Below are positions 26,897 to 36,080 of a stretch of 64,000 nt of DNA, piece by piece. The position numbers and the translations under genes are program-made. Under the pieces are notes generated by a model. That model was given only the letters and a program-made list of their open reading frames with translations, had not been told where the DNA came from and made no database searches. The DNA lies in assembly GCA_964623055.1 (NCBI GenBank), contig CAZURK010000022.1, positions 25,634-89,633 of the forward strand. Direction: 5' to 3'. How positions within the stretch are numbered: the stretch's first letter is position 1; every line of letters begins with the position of its first letter. The DNA is from JADHUC01 sp964623055 (GTDB lineage Bacteria > Planctomycetota > Planctomycetia > Pirellulales > Pirellulaceae).

Positions 26897-27805
26897 TCAT
26901 TGCTTCAGTTGGCGGAACTCGACGGTGTTCGCTCGATGAAGTTCGAGATGGTCGGTTTCCCTCTGGCTGAGGAGCACCCAGACTTCGAGCCATTCGTCCT
27001 GCGCCAACGCCTCGTTACGGACGGCTCCCTTGCCAATATACGACGGATAGTACAACTGCGTCGAATGCAACGGTTTTCGCCAATCCTTCACGACGCGATA
27101 GAACCTTACGTCGCCGAGACGGTGAAGAACGATCATCGCATGCTTGTAGGAAAGTGGTTTGACGACTCTGAGGGTCCAGATCAGGGCGTCCTCCCTTAGC
27201 CCCTTCGTCCTTCCGAACCCTTCCTTGATGATCCTGAAATGGCCCGATTTCTCCAAATCCGCGAAGTTGCCGGTGATATCGCTCAGGGGTTCGGGCAAGC
27301 GCCTGTGCCTGCTGAAAACGACCGAGTCTGCCCCGCTCTCTTTGAGCGTCTCGATGAGTGTTGCGTTGAGGAGTATCCAAACCTGAAACCGTTCATTCAG
27401 GCCCAGGGGTACGCGATCGACGACGCCATCAAGGATCCGCTTGGAATAGTACAACTCGGTCGCATGCAATTCAGTCCGGTCCTCTTCGCCGGTTCGGTAG
27501 AACCTAATATCAGACCAGGCGCGGAGCACGCTCATCGCCTCCTCGCAGCTCAGCGGCTTGACCACCTTTACGGTCCAGATCAAAGCTTCCTTTTTGAAAT
27601 CTCCCGTCGTTCCATACATGCCCTGGATGATCTCGAAATGACCACTGCTTTCCAGATCGGAGAGATTACCATAGATGTCGCTCAGCGGCTCGGGTAACCT
27701 TTCCCGTTTCACCGAGCCCGTGTTGTTCTCGGCCGCCCAGGCACAACACGAGACCGTAATGACGATCCAAACGATACAAAAGTGATGGGACAGTCTCTTA
27801 ATCAT
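26897..27805 (-). CDS. Secreted protein made of two tandem copies of an undescribed ~112-residue domain
   Basis: Start chosen at ATG 27805 (GAGG upstream; 302 residues), giving signal peptide MIKRLSHHFCIVWIVITVSC and a possible lipobox-like CC pair; seven more residues are possible from 27826. Residues about 36-147 and 169-282 are clear copies of each other: both begin RLPEPLSDI.GN..DLE.SGHF and contain EDALIWT/KEALIWT, VVKPLS, a DIRFYR/DVRFYR strand, an ELYY/QLYY strand, and end with QVWILLN/EVWVLLS. Spacing between copies is 133 residues. I do not recognise the domain; the alternating strand pattern suggests an alpha+beta fold. It is single-gene, convergent with the kinase, and exported. 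Confidence 0.75.
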   Translation of the reverse strand: MIKRLSHHFCIVWIVITVSCCAWAAENNTGSVKRERLPEPLSDIYGNLSDLESSGHFEIIQGMYGTTGDFKKEALIWTVKVVKPLSCEEAMSVLRAWSDIRFYRTGEEDRTELHATELYYSKRILDGVVDRVPLGLNERFQVWILLNATLIETLKESGADSVVFSRHRRLPEPLSDITGNFADLEKSGHFRIIKEGFGRTKGLREDALIWTLRVVKPLSYKHAMIVLHRLGDVRFYRVVKDWRKPLHSTQLYYPSYIGKGAVRNEALAQDEWLEVWVLLSQRETDHLELHRANTVEFRQLKQ

Positions 27806-28001
27806 CCGCGGAACCTCAGCAAACACAGCGGGTGGTAGTCGGTAGACATTAGCCTTCCTTCTAGCTTACCATGCGTTTTCCCTTTGTTCACGGCTCGACT
27901 TGGATAAAAATGCCCTGCGGACGGGCGAGAGGCGCCCAACGTCGTCGTGCGTGACAAGAAGGCAGGCAAGCCGGCCGGGCGGGACGATCCTCGGATGGGC
28001 G

Positions 28002-28595
28002 TCAGTACAGGAGACCGAATTCCGGCGCATCGGCTCGGAGTCTGTCGATGCGTTGCGGAGTGACCTGAGAGTTTTCTAGGTTAAGACCTCTAAGATTGGG
28101 CAGCTTCAACAAGTGCTCCAATCCCTCATCGGTCACTTTGGTTCCATTGAGGATCACGAATCGAAGGCTGGGCAGTTTCGCGAGATGCGCTACTCCTGCA
28201 TCGGTTACTCGGGTATTCGTGAGTAGTAGCACATGCAGCTTGGGAAGCCCTTTGAGGAACTGCAGGTCAGCATCGGTCACTTGTGTGTGGCTAAGGTTGA
28301 GAATCGCCGTCTCAGAATGCGCTTTGAGTAGACGAAAGTCTTCGCTCGTGAAGTCACGATCTGGATCGGTGAATGCTACATAGTCGATTTCGCCGTTGTC
28401 GTTGAAGAAGACAAGCGCTCCGCGTCTCATCCACGTCGTCTCCAGTTTTCTTCTCCTTCGGGTCTCCCTTGTCGCCAGTTCGAATGCGGCGAGCCCTACG
28501 CACAGAACCGACACCACGAGCAGAAGGGTGCGCATACTGAACCGGTGCCAACGGTGATCGGGTTTTCGTTGTGCGGTGGACGTCTTTCCCGCCAT
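28002..28595 (-). CDS. Anchored leucine-rich repeat protein
   Basis: A 197-residue protein with the planctomycete N-terminal anchor HRWHRFSMRTLLLVVSVLCV (basic, then FS-R-T-LLL-V) as single TM helix at about 20-42. After a linker come four LRRs of about 24 residues with the cysteine-free TD-A-L pattern (LSHTQVTDADLQFLKGLPKL, LTNTRVTDAGVAHLAKLPSL, LNGTKVTDEGLEHLLKLPNL). It most likely displays a short LRR surface outside the cytoplasmic membrane for protein binding; the ligand is unknown. No Shine-Dalgarno precedes ATG 28595, and that codon falls in a short repeated sequence also found near 30200, so an internal start (Met21 at 28535) is possible. It lies just downstream of the tandem DUF4139 genes in the same direction. 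Confidence 0.78.
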   Translation of the reverse strand: MAGKTSTAQRKPDHRWHRFSMRTLLLVVSVLCVGLAAFELATRETRRRRKLETTWMRRGALVFFNDNGEIDYVAFTDPDRDFTSEDFRLLKAHSETAILNLSHTQVTDADLQFLKGLPKLHVLLLTNTRVTDAGVAHLAKLPSLRFVILNGTKVTDEGLEHLLKLPNLRGLNLENSQVTPQRIDRLRADAPEFGLLY

Positions 28596-28627
28596 TGGTC
28601 ATTGGGACTTGAACATTGGTCATTCTC

Positions 28628-30145
28628 TCACAGCCGCTCTCTCTTCCGCTCCTGGTTCAACTCCGGCTGCACCTTTCGGCGCTTATACGTCACGCTGTAC
28701 GTCACGCGTCGCTTTTCGCCCGGTTCGAGGTCGAGGAAGTACTTCACGTGGTTCTGGTCCACCCGTTCGACCCGGCCATCGACTTCGTGAAGGTCGACAT
28801 AGGCACCTGCCTCGTTGCTGTTCCAGTCCGCCGGTTGGCCCTCGCTGCCCCACAGCACCACGTTGGCATCGAACTTGCGTTCGATCTCCGTCTTGGCCAC
28901 GACCGGTTTGCCGGAAACGATCTCTTCCTCGTAATAGAACGTCTCGTCGAAGTCGACCAAGTCGTAGTACATCACGAATTCGTCGTCGATCCGACGTTTG
29001 TACTGCCGTGCAACAACATTGGCTACCTGCTGGTCCTTCAACCGTCGGGTCATGGTGATGTCCGGGTCATGGCCCACGTTCACCTCCACTCGGTCGCCGA
29101 TTGGCACGTACTTGGTGGAAGTGCCTCCGACATAGGCCAAATCCTTGTTCTGGTATTCCGAGTACAGCCGGACCATGCCGTCGGGCAGGGGCGAAAGGCC
29201 AAGATTCTCCATGGCTGTAAGGTCCTTCTCGTTGCCGTCCTCGTCCGTCAGTTTTACATTCTTGAACCGGTAGTACTTAGTGAACTGTGCACCGCCATCG
29301 CGGTCGGTCAGCTTGTAGAAGCACTCAAGCGGCACATCCGCGACGTTCATGGACACCAGCCGCTTCGGCTGTTTGTCTTGGATGTCCTCGCGTCCCTCGA
29401 TCGTAAAGAGGAAGTACTCGGACAGCCCCTGTTTGACGACTCGCTTGGGGCCCTTCATGCCGCCTCCCTCGTCAGCCGCATCGTCGTCGTACTCGGCGGC
29501 AAATCGGTCGAACTGCTCTTGCATTGCCGCACGTTCGTTTTGCGGAGCATAACGCCAGCCACCGCCTCGCTGTTTTTCACCATCTGCAGGTGCAGGTCGA
29601 GTTGCCAGATCAGCAATCTTCTCGACCAGGTTGATCGTGCCGACGACCAGCCGCACTTGAGAGTTGTCGTACAGTTCACCCGACTCGTTGAAAACGCGCA
29701 CATAGCCGGTCAGAGCCAGCGAAGTTTCGTCCTGGTTCGCGATGCCGACATAGTTGGCCTTCCACGTAATGCCGCTGGTGAAATAGCGGATCTCGACCGG
29801 TATCTTGCCCGCCATTTTGCTCCGGATGTTCCACTGCAGGGCGTCATTGCGTCCGCTTGGAAACGTGGTGTCGATCAAATCCACCTTGTCCACCTGGTCC
29901 AGGATGCGGAAGTCGATGCTAGTCGGATCAATCAGCGTGTTTGCCCAAGTGAACTGGATGCGATTGACACCCGGTTTGACCGTCAGCAACCGATGCTCGC
30001 GGACCATCGTGATATCTTCCGAGTTGTAGATGGTCAGTTGAACGCCATCACGCGTCGGAATTGTCACCAAATCGACATCGGCCAGCGACGGTACCACCAA
30101 CGTACCCACCATCACTGCCAGCGAAACCACGATTGTGACTTTCAT
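28628..30145 (-). CDS. Secreted DUF4139-domain protein, copy 2 of tandem pair
   Basis: A 505-residue exported protein (signal MKVTIVVSLAVMVGTLVVPS; GGAGAGAGGCGG upstream of the ATG). The body matches the DUF4139 family known from mucoidy-inhibitor-A-like proteins: TIYNSEDITMVREHRLLTV at the N-terminus, a central block ITWKANYVGIANQDETSLAL, and the C-terminal VEVNVGHDPDITMTRRL with late strands ending KRRVTYSVTYKRRKVQPE. It is a close paralogue of the next gene upstream (30230-31732), with long stretches identical; the two differ mainly in a variable Glu/Arg-rich loop around residues 185-225. The biochemical role of the family is not known to me; an envelope or periplasmic role is likely. Confidence 0.85.
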   Translation of the reverse strand: MKVTIVVSLAVMVGTLVVPSLADVDLVTIPTRDGVQLTIYNSEDITMVREHRLLTVKPGVNRIQFTWANTLIDPTSIDFRILDQVDKVDLIDTTFPSGRNDALQWNIRSKMAGKIPVEIRYFTSGITWKANYVGIANQDETSLALTGYVRVFNESGELYDNSQVRLVVGTINLVEKIADLATRPAPADGEKQRGGGWRYAPQNERAAMQEQFDRFAAEYDDDAADEGGGMKGPKRVVKQGLSEYFLFTIEGREDIQDKQPKRLVSMNVADVPLECFYKLTDRDGGAQFTKYYRFKNVKLTDEDGNEKDLTAMENLGLSPLPDGMVRLYSEYQNKDLAYVGGTSTKYVPIGDRVEVNVGHDPDITMTRRLKDQQVANVVARQYKRRIDDEFVMYYDLVDFDETFYYEEEIVSGKPVVAKTEIERKFDANVVLWGSEGQPADWNSNEAGAYVDLHEVDGRVERVDQNHVKYFLDLEPGEKRRVTYSVTYKRRKVQPELNQERKRERL

Positions 30146-30167
30146 TGTCCGCCTCTCTCCCCATTCG

Positions 30168-30220
30168 TCATTGGGATTTGGTCATTGGTCATTGCTGATC
30201 ATTGGGATTTGGTCATTGGT
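30168..30220. repeat. 22-bp direct repeat between tandem paralogues
   Basis: TCATTGGGATTTGGTCATTG (plus GT) occurs at 30168-30189 and again at 30199-30220, 31 bp apart. A degenerate copy (GGTCATTGGGACTTGAACAT) lies at 28597-28620, just 3' of the second paralogue. The repeats sit at equivalent 3' positions of both DUF4139 genes, so they may have taken part in the duplication or been copied with it. Confidence 0.7.
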
Positions 30221-30229
30221 GATTCTCGC

Positions 30230-31732
30230 TCACAGCCGTTCTCGCTTCCGCTCCTGATTCAACTCCGGTTGGACCTTTCGCCGTTTGTACGTCACCGAAT
30301 AGGTCACGAACCGCTTCTCGCCCGGTTTCATATCCAGGAAGTATTTCACGTGGTTCTGATCGACTCGTTCCTTGCGGCCGGCGATGTCGTGCAAATCCAC
30401 ATATGCCCCAAGTTCGTCGGACTTCCAGTCCGCAGGCGGGGCATCCTCGGACCACAGAACCACATTGGCGTCGAGCCGCCGTTCGAGTTCGACTTTGACG
30501 TCCACCGGCTTGCCCGACACGATTTCTTCCTCGTAGTAAAACGTCTCGTCGTAGTCGACCAAGTCGTAGTACATGACGAATTCGTCGTCGATTCGGCGTT
30601 TGTACTGCCGCGTGACGACGTTTGTGATCTTTTGGTCTCTCAGGCGACGCACGATCGTGATGTCGCTGTCGGCGCCGACGTTCACTTCGACGCGGTCGCC
30701 GATGGGAACGTACTTGGTCGACGTGCCGCCGACGTAGGCGAGATCCTTGTTCACGTACTCGGAGTACAGCCGTACCATGCCGTCGGGCAATGGCGAGACG
30801 CCCAGGTTTTCCATGTCGGCCAGATCCTTCTCGTCGCCTTGTTCGTCCAACAGCTTGACGTTCTTGAAGCGGTAGAATTTCGTGAACTGCTGGCCTCCGT
30901 CGCGGTCGGTCAGCTTGTAGATGCACTCGAGCGGCACATCCGCGACCTTCATGGACACGAGTCGTTTCGGTTCTTCGTGCTGGACGTCTTCACGGCCCTC
31001 GATCGTGAACAAGAAATACTCGGACAGGCCTTCCTTCTTGACCTCCTTGCGCTGATCCAACACGAGGCCGCCGATCAGGCGGCCATCCGCTCTGAAACTC
31101 TCGTATTTCTGTGCGTAATCCCGCAACGCATTTCCTTTAACAGCCACGCCGGACGTTGGTTTGTTGCTCACCTCGGTTCCGGGAGCCAGCCGCATCGCCA
31201 GATCGGCGATTTTCTCGACAAGATTGATCGTGCCTACGACCAATCGCACTTGCGTTTTGTCATACAATTCGCCCGAGTTGTTGAACACGCGCACGTAGCC
31301 AGTGAGTCCAAGCTTCGTCTCGTCCTCGTTCGCAATGCCCACGTAGTCGGCTTTCCAAGTGATTCCGCTGGTGAAGTAGCGGATTTCGACCGGGATCTTG
31401 CCCGCCATTCGGCTCTGGATATTCCATTGCAGGGCGTCGTTGCGGCCGCTTGGAAAGGTGGTATCGATCAAATCCACCTTGTCCACGTTGTCCAGGATGC
31501 GGAAGTCGATACTGGTGGGATCAATCAGAGTGTTGGCCCAAGAGAACTGGATACGGTTGACGCCCGGTTTGACCGTCAGCAGCCGATGCTCACGGACCAT
31601 CGTGATATCTTCAGAATTGTAAATGGTCAGTTGTGTGCTCTCGCGCCGAGGGATCGTAACCAGATCGACATCGGCCAGTACACACTGACTGATACCGATC
31701 ATTGCCGCGAATGCGAAGTAGCTGCATTTCAT
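30230..31732 (-). CDS. Secreted DUF4139-domain protein, copy 1 of tandem pair
   Basis: A 500-residue paralogue of the adjacent 28628-30145 gene, same strand, 84 bp apart. Signal peptide MKCSYFAFAAMIGISQCVL, then DVDLVTIPRRESTQLTIYNS and the DUF4139 core (ITWKADYVGIANEDETKLGL; VEVNVGADSDITIVRRL). GGAG precedes the ATG. The two copies are so similar through residues 25-180 and 245-500 that recent tandem duplication is the simplest reading; the central loop differs in length and composition. On the opposite strand a 3.2-kb open frame covers both genes, which I take as a codon-bias shadow. Likely co-transcribed with its copy; periplasmic or envelope function unknown. Confidence 0.85.
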   Translation of the reverse strand: MKCSYFAFAAMIGISQCVLADVDLVTIPRRESTQLTIYNSEDITMVREHRLLTVKPGVNRIQFSWANTLIDPTSIDFRILDNVDKVDLIDTTFPSGRNDALQWNIQSRMAGKIPVEIRYFTSGITWKADYVGIANEDETKLGLTGYVRVFNNSGELYDKTQVRLVVGTINLVEKIADLAMRLAPGTEVSNKPTSGVAVKGNALRDYAQKYESFRADGRLIGGLVLDQRKEVKKEGLSEYFLFTIEGREDVQHEEPKRLVSMKVADVPLECIYKLTDRDGGQQFTKFYRFKNVKLLDEQGDEKDLADMENLGVSPLPDGMVRLYSEYVNKDLAYVGGTSTKYVPIGDRVEVNVGADSDITIVRRLRDQKITNVVTRQYKRRIDDEFVMYYDLVDYDETFYYEEEIVSGKPVDVKVELERRLDANVVLWSEDAPPADWKSDELGAYVDLHDIAGRKERVDQNHVKYFLDMKPGEKRFVTYSVTYKRRKVQPELNQERKRERL

Positions 31733-32028
31733 AGGTTGACTCCGTCGCCGCTCGATAAAAACCGATTGATATGTCTGGTCACAGTGGGCGAAAAGGTGTT
31801 CTCTTCTAAAATAGTTAGTCTGATTTGGATGTTACAGAGCCCGGCGGCCCCACAATGAGGGAATTAGGGCGGACTGCGCAGCCCGCAACGGCCCCTCTCG
31901 GGTATCTGTAAGACGAGTCAGGGGCGCCAAGGGTTTTCTGTGATTGAGGCCAGAGCCTCGCTCTGTCGGATGCGCGTCGAGTGCGTATTGCAGGGCTTGG
32001 CAACACTTCTCGAATCGAAAGGTGTCAA

Positions 32029-32511
32029 ATGCGTTCCGTACTCTTGACTGTATTCCTGTCCACGGCCTTTCTTGTCGGTCGTTCGTTTGGCCAAGACTCG
32101 GCAGAATCCCCGTCGTTGGCGCAGCGACTCGCTGCAGCAAAGAAGCAATTCGTTGGAACGTGGCATGCTGATCCCGACGCCACACGAGAATATGTCAAGC
32201 GTCGCTTTGGCGACGAGGGCAAGTCGGTCGAAGAAAACAAGCTGCTGAAAATGTTCGGCGAGGTCGCGATTCAAGTTTCCCGTGATGATGTGTTCCGCAT
32301 TGTCTCACGGACAACTCCGGAAGAAGAGCATTACAGGGGACCGTTCGTCTTGGCCATCGACAGTGCCGGAACGGTCTACTTCATGGGCGTTGACCCCGAC
32401 GGCGAAATCAGCAGCGCCTACCCGATCGTGTTCGACAAGGGCCGGCTTGTCATGTGTCGACACGGGAAGCCCACCGCATCCGAATGCGCGGTCTTCGAAC
32501 CTGGCGAGTGA
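32029..32511 (+). CDS. Small secreted protein, unknown function
   Basis: A 160-residue protein starting at ATG 32029 (AAAGGTG just upstream) with signal peptide MRSVLLTVFLSTAFLVGRSF cut before GQDS. The mature part begins with a helical stretch (LAQRLAAAKKQFVGTWHADP) and continues as strands (FRIVSRTTPEEEHYRGPFVL, GTVYFMGVDPDGEIS). The F-V-G-T-W opening resembles the first strand of lipocalin-like planctomycete proteins, but the match is short. The gene stands alone: 296 bp separate it from the divergent DUF4139 pair, and a repeat-rich 580-bp region follows. No catalytic motif seen. Confidence 0.65.
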   Translation: MRSVLLTVFLSTAFLVGRSFGQDSAESPSLAQRLAAAKKQFVGTWHADPDATREYVKRRFGDEGKSVEENKLLKMFGEVAIQVSRDDVFRIVSRTTPEEEHYRGPFVLAIDSAGTVYFMGVDPDGEISSAYPIVFDKGRLVMCRHGKPTASECAVFEPGE

Positions 32512-32612
32512 CATAGCGTCGCCACCGACACATCTACCGCTGCAGGCAGCAACGCTCACGAAATGACTTCCCCATTTCGGGATCAACAGACTGGCCGAAG
32601 GCCCTTTTTCAC

Positions 32613-32766
32613 CGTAGCCTGGGGTAGCACCCCAGGTAAGCGAGTACGCCTCGCGTCGTTTGGCCGAAGGCCATATTCAACGCCGTACGCAGGCCGCTGT
32701 GAATATAGCCTTCGGCCAAAGTGGGCCTGAATTCAACGTGTTCCTGGGGTGTTACCCCAGGCTACG
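32613..32766. repeat. Nested double palindrome in a 580-bp gene-free region
   Basis: Outer arms 32613-32636 and 32743-32766 match at 23 of 24 positions (CGTAGCCTGGGGTAGCACCC and mirror); each arm is itself a small hairpin because CCTGGGG and CCCCAGG lie within it. Inner arms 32659-32679 and 32700-32720 match at 20 of 21 (TTTGGCCGAAGGCCATATTC and mirror), also self-complementary through GGCC. Extra single copies of TGGCCGAAGGCC (32592-32603) and TTGGCCGTTGGCCAAA (near 32773) flank it. The rest of 32512-33090 holds no gene I can support. Confidence 0.75.
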
Positions 32767-33090
32767 ATGAGTCTTGGCCGTTGGCCAAAGCAGAATCCGT
32801 AATGAGGGCCGCACAAGCAGCAATGCTCACGAAACAGCGACTTCGTTTGATGGCACAAAACGGGGAAGTTATCTCGTGGTCAATGCTGCATTCTCCGCCA
32901 GCTACGCGCGAATGCGAAGAACGGCCAGATGCAGCACGATCCCACCATTTGGCATCAACTCATCCAGGCCCAACGTCGCTAGGTCTTGCTGCGCGATTGG
33001 TGTAGTCTCCCGAGCGACGGTATACTACACAAAGGGGCAGGAAAGCCGACGACATGCACAGGTACGTCGTCCGCATCGAGGATGGCATCA

Positions 33091-33834
33091 ATGGACGCGC
33101 AGTCTTCCGACAACGCGATCACCGCAAGACGCCAGCCACGACGTTGGCTTCGCTATTCGCTATCGACGTTGATGATCGTTGTACTTGTCCTCTGCGTGCC
33201 GTTGGGATGGCACGCGAAGCAACGACACCAGGAGCGAAAGGACTACTTGGCGCTGGTCGCGTCGGCGAGCGTCACTCCGCATGTAACCTATGGCAAGACC
33301 AGGGAGATCTATCTGGCTTTGCAGCAAGAAACGAGCTTCTCGTTCACTGAAACGCCACTCGACAAGGTTGCATCAACTCTAGCGACCCAGCACAGAATAC
33401 CAATCTATCTTGACAGACGGGCCTTGGACGATGTCGGAATCGGCTGCGACTGCCCGATTACCAGAAGCGTGAAGAATTGCACACTTTCGGCTGCTTTGCG
33501 CGAAATGCTTAGAGAGATGGAATTGAGGCACGTCGTGTCTGGCGAAGTCCTGCTGATTACGACACCGGAGGAAGTGGAAAGCTTGACGCCATATGTGGAG
33601 GTCTATAACGTCGCTGACTTGGTGCGTGGCGGAGAAAACGCTGATGGACTGGCCGACGCATTGAGCAACGTACTGTCAGTGACCCCGGAGAGGAGTGACG
33701 GAACCCTCGCGTCTCTTGACTACACGGTTGATGCCTACCACCACCTCCTGATTGTTCGAACCACCGGTTGGGGACATGAACGGTTTACCGAAATCCTTGG
33801 GAAGATTCGGGGCGGCATGAATCCACAACGTTAG
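33091..33834 (+). CDS. Anchored protein with secretin-N/STN-like domain
   Basis: A 247-residue protein from ATG 33091, which has GAGGAT at normal spacing; upstream in-frame starts lack an RBS. Residues about 14-35 are the membrane anchor RRWLRYSLSTLMIVVLVLCV, the planctomycete R-x-S-L-S/R-T-L-M/L pattern. After a linker, residues about 75-150 resemble the STN fold of secretins and TonB receptors: FSFTETPLDKVASTLATQHR, then IPIYLDRRALDD and LSAALREMLREMELRHVVSG with the closing strand EVLLITTPEE. A second alpha/beta unit follows (VEVYNVADLV... LIVRTTGWGHERFTEIL), the N1-like unit of secretin N-domains. There is no secretin barrel. A periplasmic protein-interaction role is inferred from the fold. 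Confidence 0.65.
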   Translation: MDAQSSDNAITARRQPRRWLRYSLSTLMIVVLVLCVPLGWHAKQRHQERKDYLALVASASVTPHVTYGKTREIYLALQQETSFSFTETPLDKVASTLATQHRIPIYLDRRALDDVGIGCDCPITRSVKNCTLSAALREMLREMELRHVVSGEVLLITTPEEVESLTPYVEVYNVADLVRGGENADGLADALSNVLSVTPERSDGTLASLDYTVDAYHHLLIVRTTGWGHERFTEILGKIRGGMNPQR

Positions 33835-33857
33835 GTTCCCAGTAACGCAAGGCAGCA

Positions 33858-36080
33858 TCACGGTTCGAAATCGGCGACGCGCGGGGCGATTTGGATGCCA
33901 TATTCGCCCTTATGGCCGCCCAGTTCCACCGCTCGGTTCCAGGCTTTCTCGGCGTTGGGAAGGCCTGCTTCGACAGCTACCGATAGGCCCGTCATCGCCT
34001 CCAAGTGATAGTTGAAGTGCGGCCGGATCTTGCGGTCGTACGCCCAGTACATCATGCCGCCTCCGAAGCCTGTTTCCAACAGCGGCCATACGCCGTTTTC
34101 GTCCGGCAAACGCTCCAAGCCTCGTTCGTTGTACCAACCGTTGTCGACGTTTTGCTTTGTGTAGTACCAGATGGCTCCGTAGTTGTCCAAATACTTCGAC
34201 TCCCAGTCGACCACTTCGAGGCCTTTGACTGTTTTCGTGCTCTTGTTGCCGGATTTGTCCGTCACGGTGACCTTCCTGTCGATGACTTTCGTCTCAAGCC
34301 GCGCGATGGCGGTCGAATAGGGCATGGCGTCGCGTGGGTCATAGCGATACACGTTGCCGTCCGGAGCTTTGAACTCGTCTTCGGACGTGTACAGACCGAC
34401 GATGTACTCGGCTGCCCAGTCGCGCACCGGTGGCGCGTTATCGAAACCCTTATCCGCGGCATTGCCCAGGGCCCAGACCACCCACGAGTACATCCAGGTC
34501 GAGCAGCGCATGGCGTTGACCCAATTCTGTCGGCCCGAGCATTGGAACACACCGGCCGGCGGACAGTGGACTTGACGGCCTGATTTGACAAGCCCGTCGG
34601 TCATTTCGTCCAGGCACTTGTTGACGCCGTCGGTGAAGTAGCCGACCAGCGGATGATCGTCCGGCAGGATGAAGGCCGCGTCGACCACTTGGCGCAGGCT
34701 CCAGGCGAAGCTGCGGTCCATCGACTGCCACTTCAATCCCTTGTGCGGCCATTCGCCCATGTGGTAAGCGGCCCAGAAGCTGACCTCCTCGGCATAGTAC
34801 TTGTCGCCCGTCAGCAGGTAACTGATGTAGCCGATCGACGGCGCATGGGCGTGATCGGGTTGGGCCGGCGGGCGCGTGCCATCGGGCAGTCTGTACAGCG
34901 GGATACGGTATCCTCTGTCCAACGGAGGCTGCTCGACCGTGGACACGTCGTAGCCGGGTGCGCCGTCTTGACGAACGTGGATGAAGAACACTCCGCCGCC
35001 ATTGCCGTCGGCGTGCAGAATCGCTCGATAAGTCTTCGGACCGCCTCCGGCCAACAGGTACGCCACGACCCACGACGGGTACGGCCCCAAGTCCCAACGC
35101 CCGCCCGTGTTAGGCATGTGCCGGAGGATGATACCGTTTTCCAGGATGCCCTGGCGGCGTTGGGGGTGGACGCGCATCTCGTTACGCATGTCGTAGAAGC
35201 TATCGACCTCGTCGCGAGACTTGACGTTCACCCAACGGTATCGAGGAACGAATTTGCCTTTACACCAGTATTCGAAATCTGGTCGACGGTGAATGTCCTC
35301 CAGCCCGCCGTCGGTCCACGCGACGATGCGGTACCGACTCTGGTCGAGATGATCGTAGGGCCCCTGTTCGCACAGCACTTTGTCGCCGCACGTTAGCTTC
35401 ATCCCAGAGAACTTGTACTGGATGGGCTCGGGTCCGGATTTCTTTCGGGCTTTGCACCGTTCGACCACGGCCGCAACACGTACGCTGCTTCGCCCCGTAA
35501 ACACTCGCAGCCGCCAGAAGATCTCGATGTGCGGGTCGGCCGTTCCTGCGGCATCGACCGGCACGTCGTGGATTTCAAATTCCTTCATCACGGGTCCGTC
35601 GTACAGGACCGTCACTCGTTGCGACGACGACCAGGCACCAGCGATGGCTTTCCCGACGTCCGAAGTCAGTACTTCGCCTTCTTCTGTCACCAAAACCAGC
35701 CTTGCGTCGAACTTGGCTTTGTCGAATTCCCACTGGAACGGCGGCGGATCGCTCGGCCTTTCGTTCAGCCAGTCGACCTTGACGTTCCCGCCTGCGGCCA
35801 ACTCGGGCAAAACGAACGAGACCAGTGCGTGCCGGATCGAACCGTCGTCGCTTCGTCGCAGCACGTCCACTTGTGCCGGTAACTTCCGGTCGCCGATCAT
35901 CGGCGTGATTCCATCGAGGAAATCCCCCCGAGCCCCAACACGAGAAAGAGTGACCGGCACGTTCTTGAGCGTGCGGTCTGTCTGCAGATTGTCGTAGAGA
36001 TTCGAAACGACAACGTTACCGCCTAGAGACGCAGGCCCGACAGCGCAAAGCAACGCGAATGCAGACGCGATTTGGTACAT
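33858..36080 (-). CDS. Secreted polysaccharide lyase-like protein (RIFT barrel plus alpha/alpha toroid)
   Basis: A 740-residue exported protein (signal MYQIASAFALLCAVGPASLG; GAGGG before the ATG). Residues about 24-240 are beta-rich, with LSRVGARGDFLDG, LPAQVDVLRRSDDGSIRHAL and FVLPELAAGGNVKVDW, a pattern I associate with the N-terminal RIFT barrel of exo-rhamnogalacturonan lyase (PcRGLX/YetA-like) proteins. Residues about 330-700 are helical with Trp/Tyr-rich loops (DHAHAPSIGYISYLLTGDKY, WMYSWVVWALGNAADKG), as in (alpha/alpha) toroid lyases and hydrolases. No catalytic residues can be fixed by eye. It converges on the STN-like gene with 23 bp between stops. The family name is tentative; a polysaccharide-active role is likely. 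Confidence 0.6.
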   Translation of the reverse strand: MYQIASAFALLCAVGPASLGGNVVVSNLYDNLQTDRTLKNVPVTLSRVGARGDFLDGITPMIGDRKLPAQVDVLRRSDDGSIRHALVSFVLPELAAGGNVKVDWLNERPSDPPPFQWEFDKAKFDARLVLVTEEGEVLTSDVGKAIAGAWSSSQRVTVLYDGPVMKEFEIHDVPVDAAGTADPHIEIFWRLRVFTGRSSVRVAAVVERCKARKKSGPEPIQYKFSGMKLTCGDKVLCEQGPYDHLDQSRYRIVAWTDGGLEDIHRRPDFEYWCKGKFVPRYRWVNVKSRDEVDSFYDMRNEMRVHPQRRQGILENGIILRHMPNTGGRWDLGPYPSWVVAYLLAGGGPKTYRAILHADGNGGGVFFIHVRQDGAPGYDVSTVEQPPLDRGYRIPLYRLPDGTRPPAQPDHAHAPSIGYISYLLTGDKYYAEEVSFWAAYHMGEWPHKGLKWQSMDRSFAWSLRQVVDAAFILPDDHPLVGYFTDGVNKCLDEMTDGLVKSGRQVHCPPAGVFQCSGRQNWVNAMRCSTWMYSWVVWALGNAADKGFDNAPPVRDWAAEYIVGLYTSEDEFKAPDGNVYRYDPRDAMPYSTAIARLETKVIDRKVTVTDKSGNKSTKTVKGLEVVDWESKYLDNYGAIWYYTKQNVDNGWYNERGLERLPDENGVWPLLETGFGGGMMYWAYDRKIRPHFNYHLEAMTGLSVAVEAGLPNAEKAWNRAVELGGHKGEYGIQIAPRVADFEP

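Noticed and set aside
28616..31858. A 1080-codon open frame antisense to both DUF4139 paralogues
   Set aside because: It mirrors two real secreted proteins codon for codon, has no signal, RBS or family motif, and its translation is rich in His/Val/Asp typical of antisense shadows in GC-rich genes.
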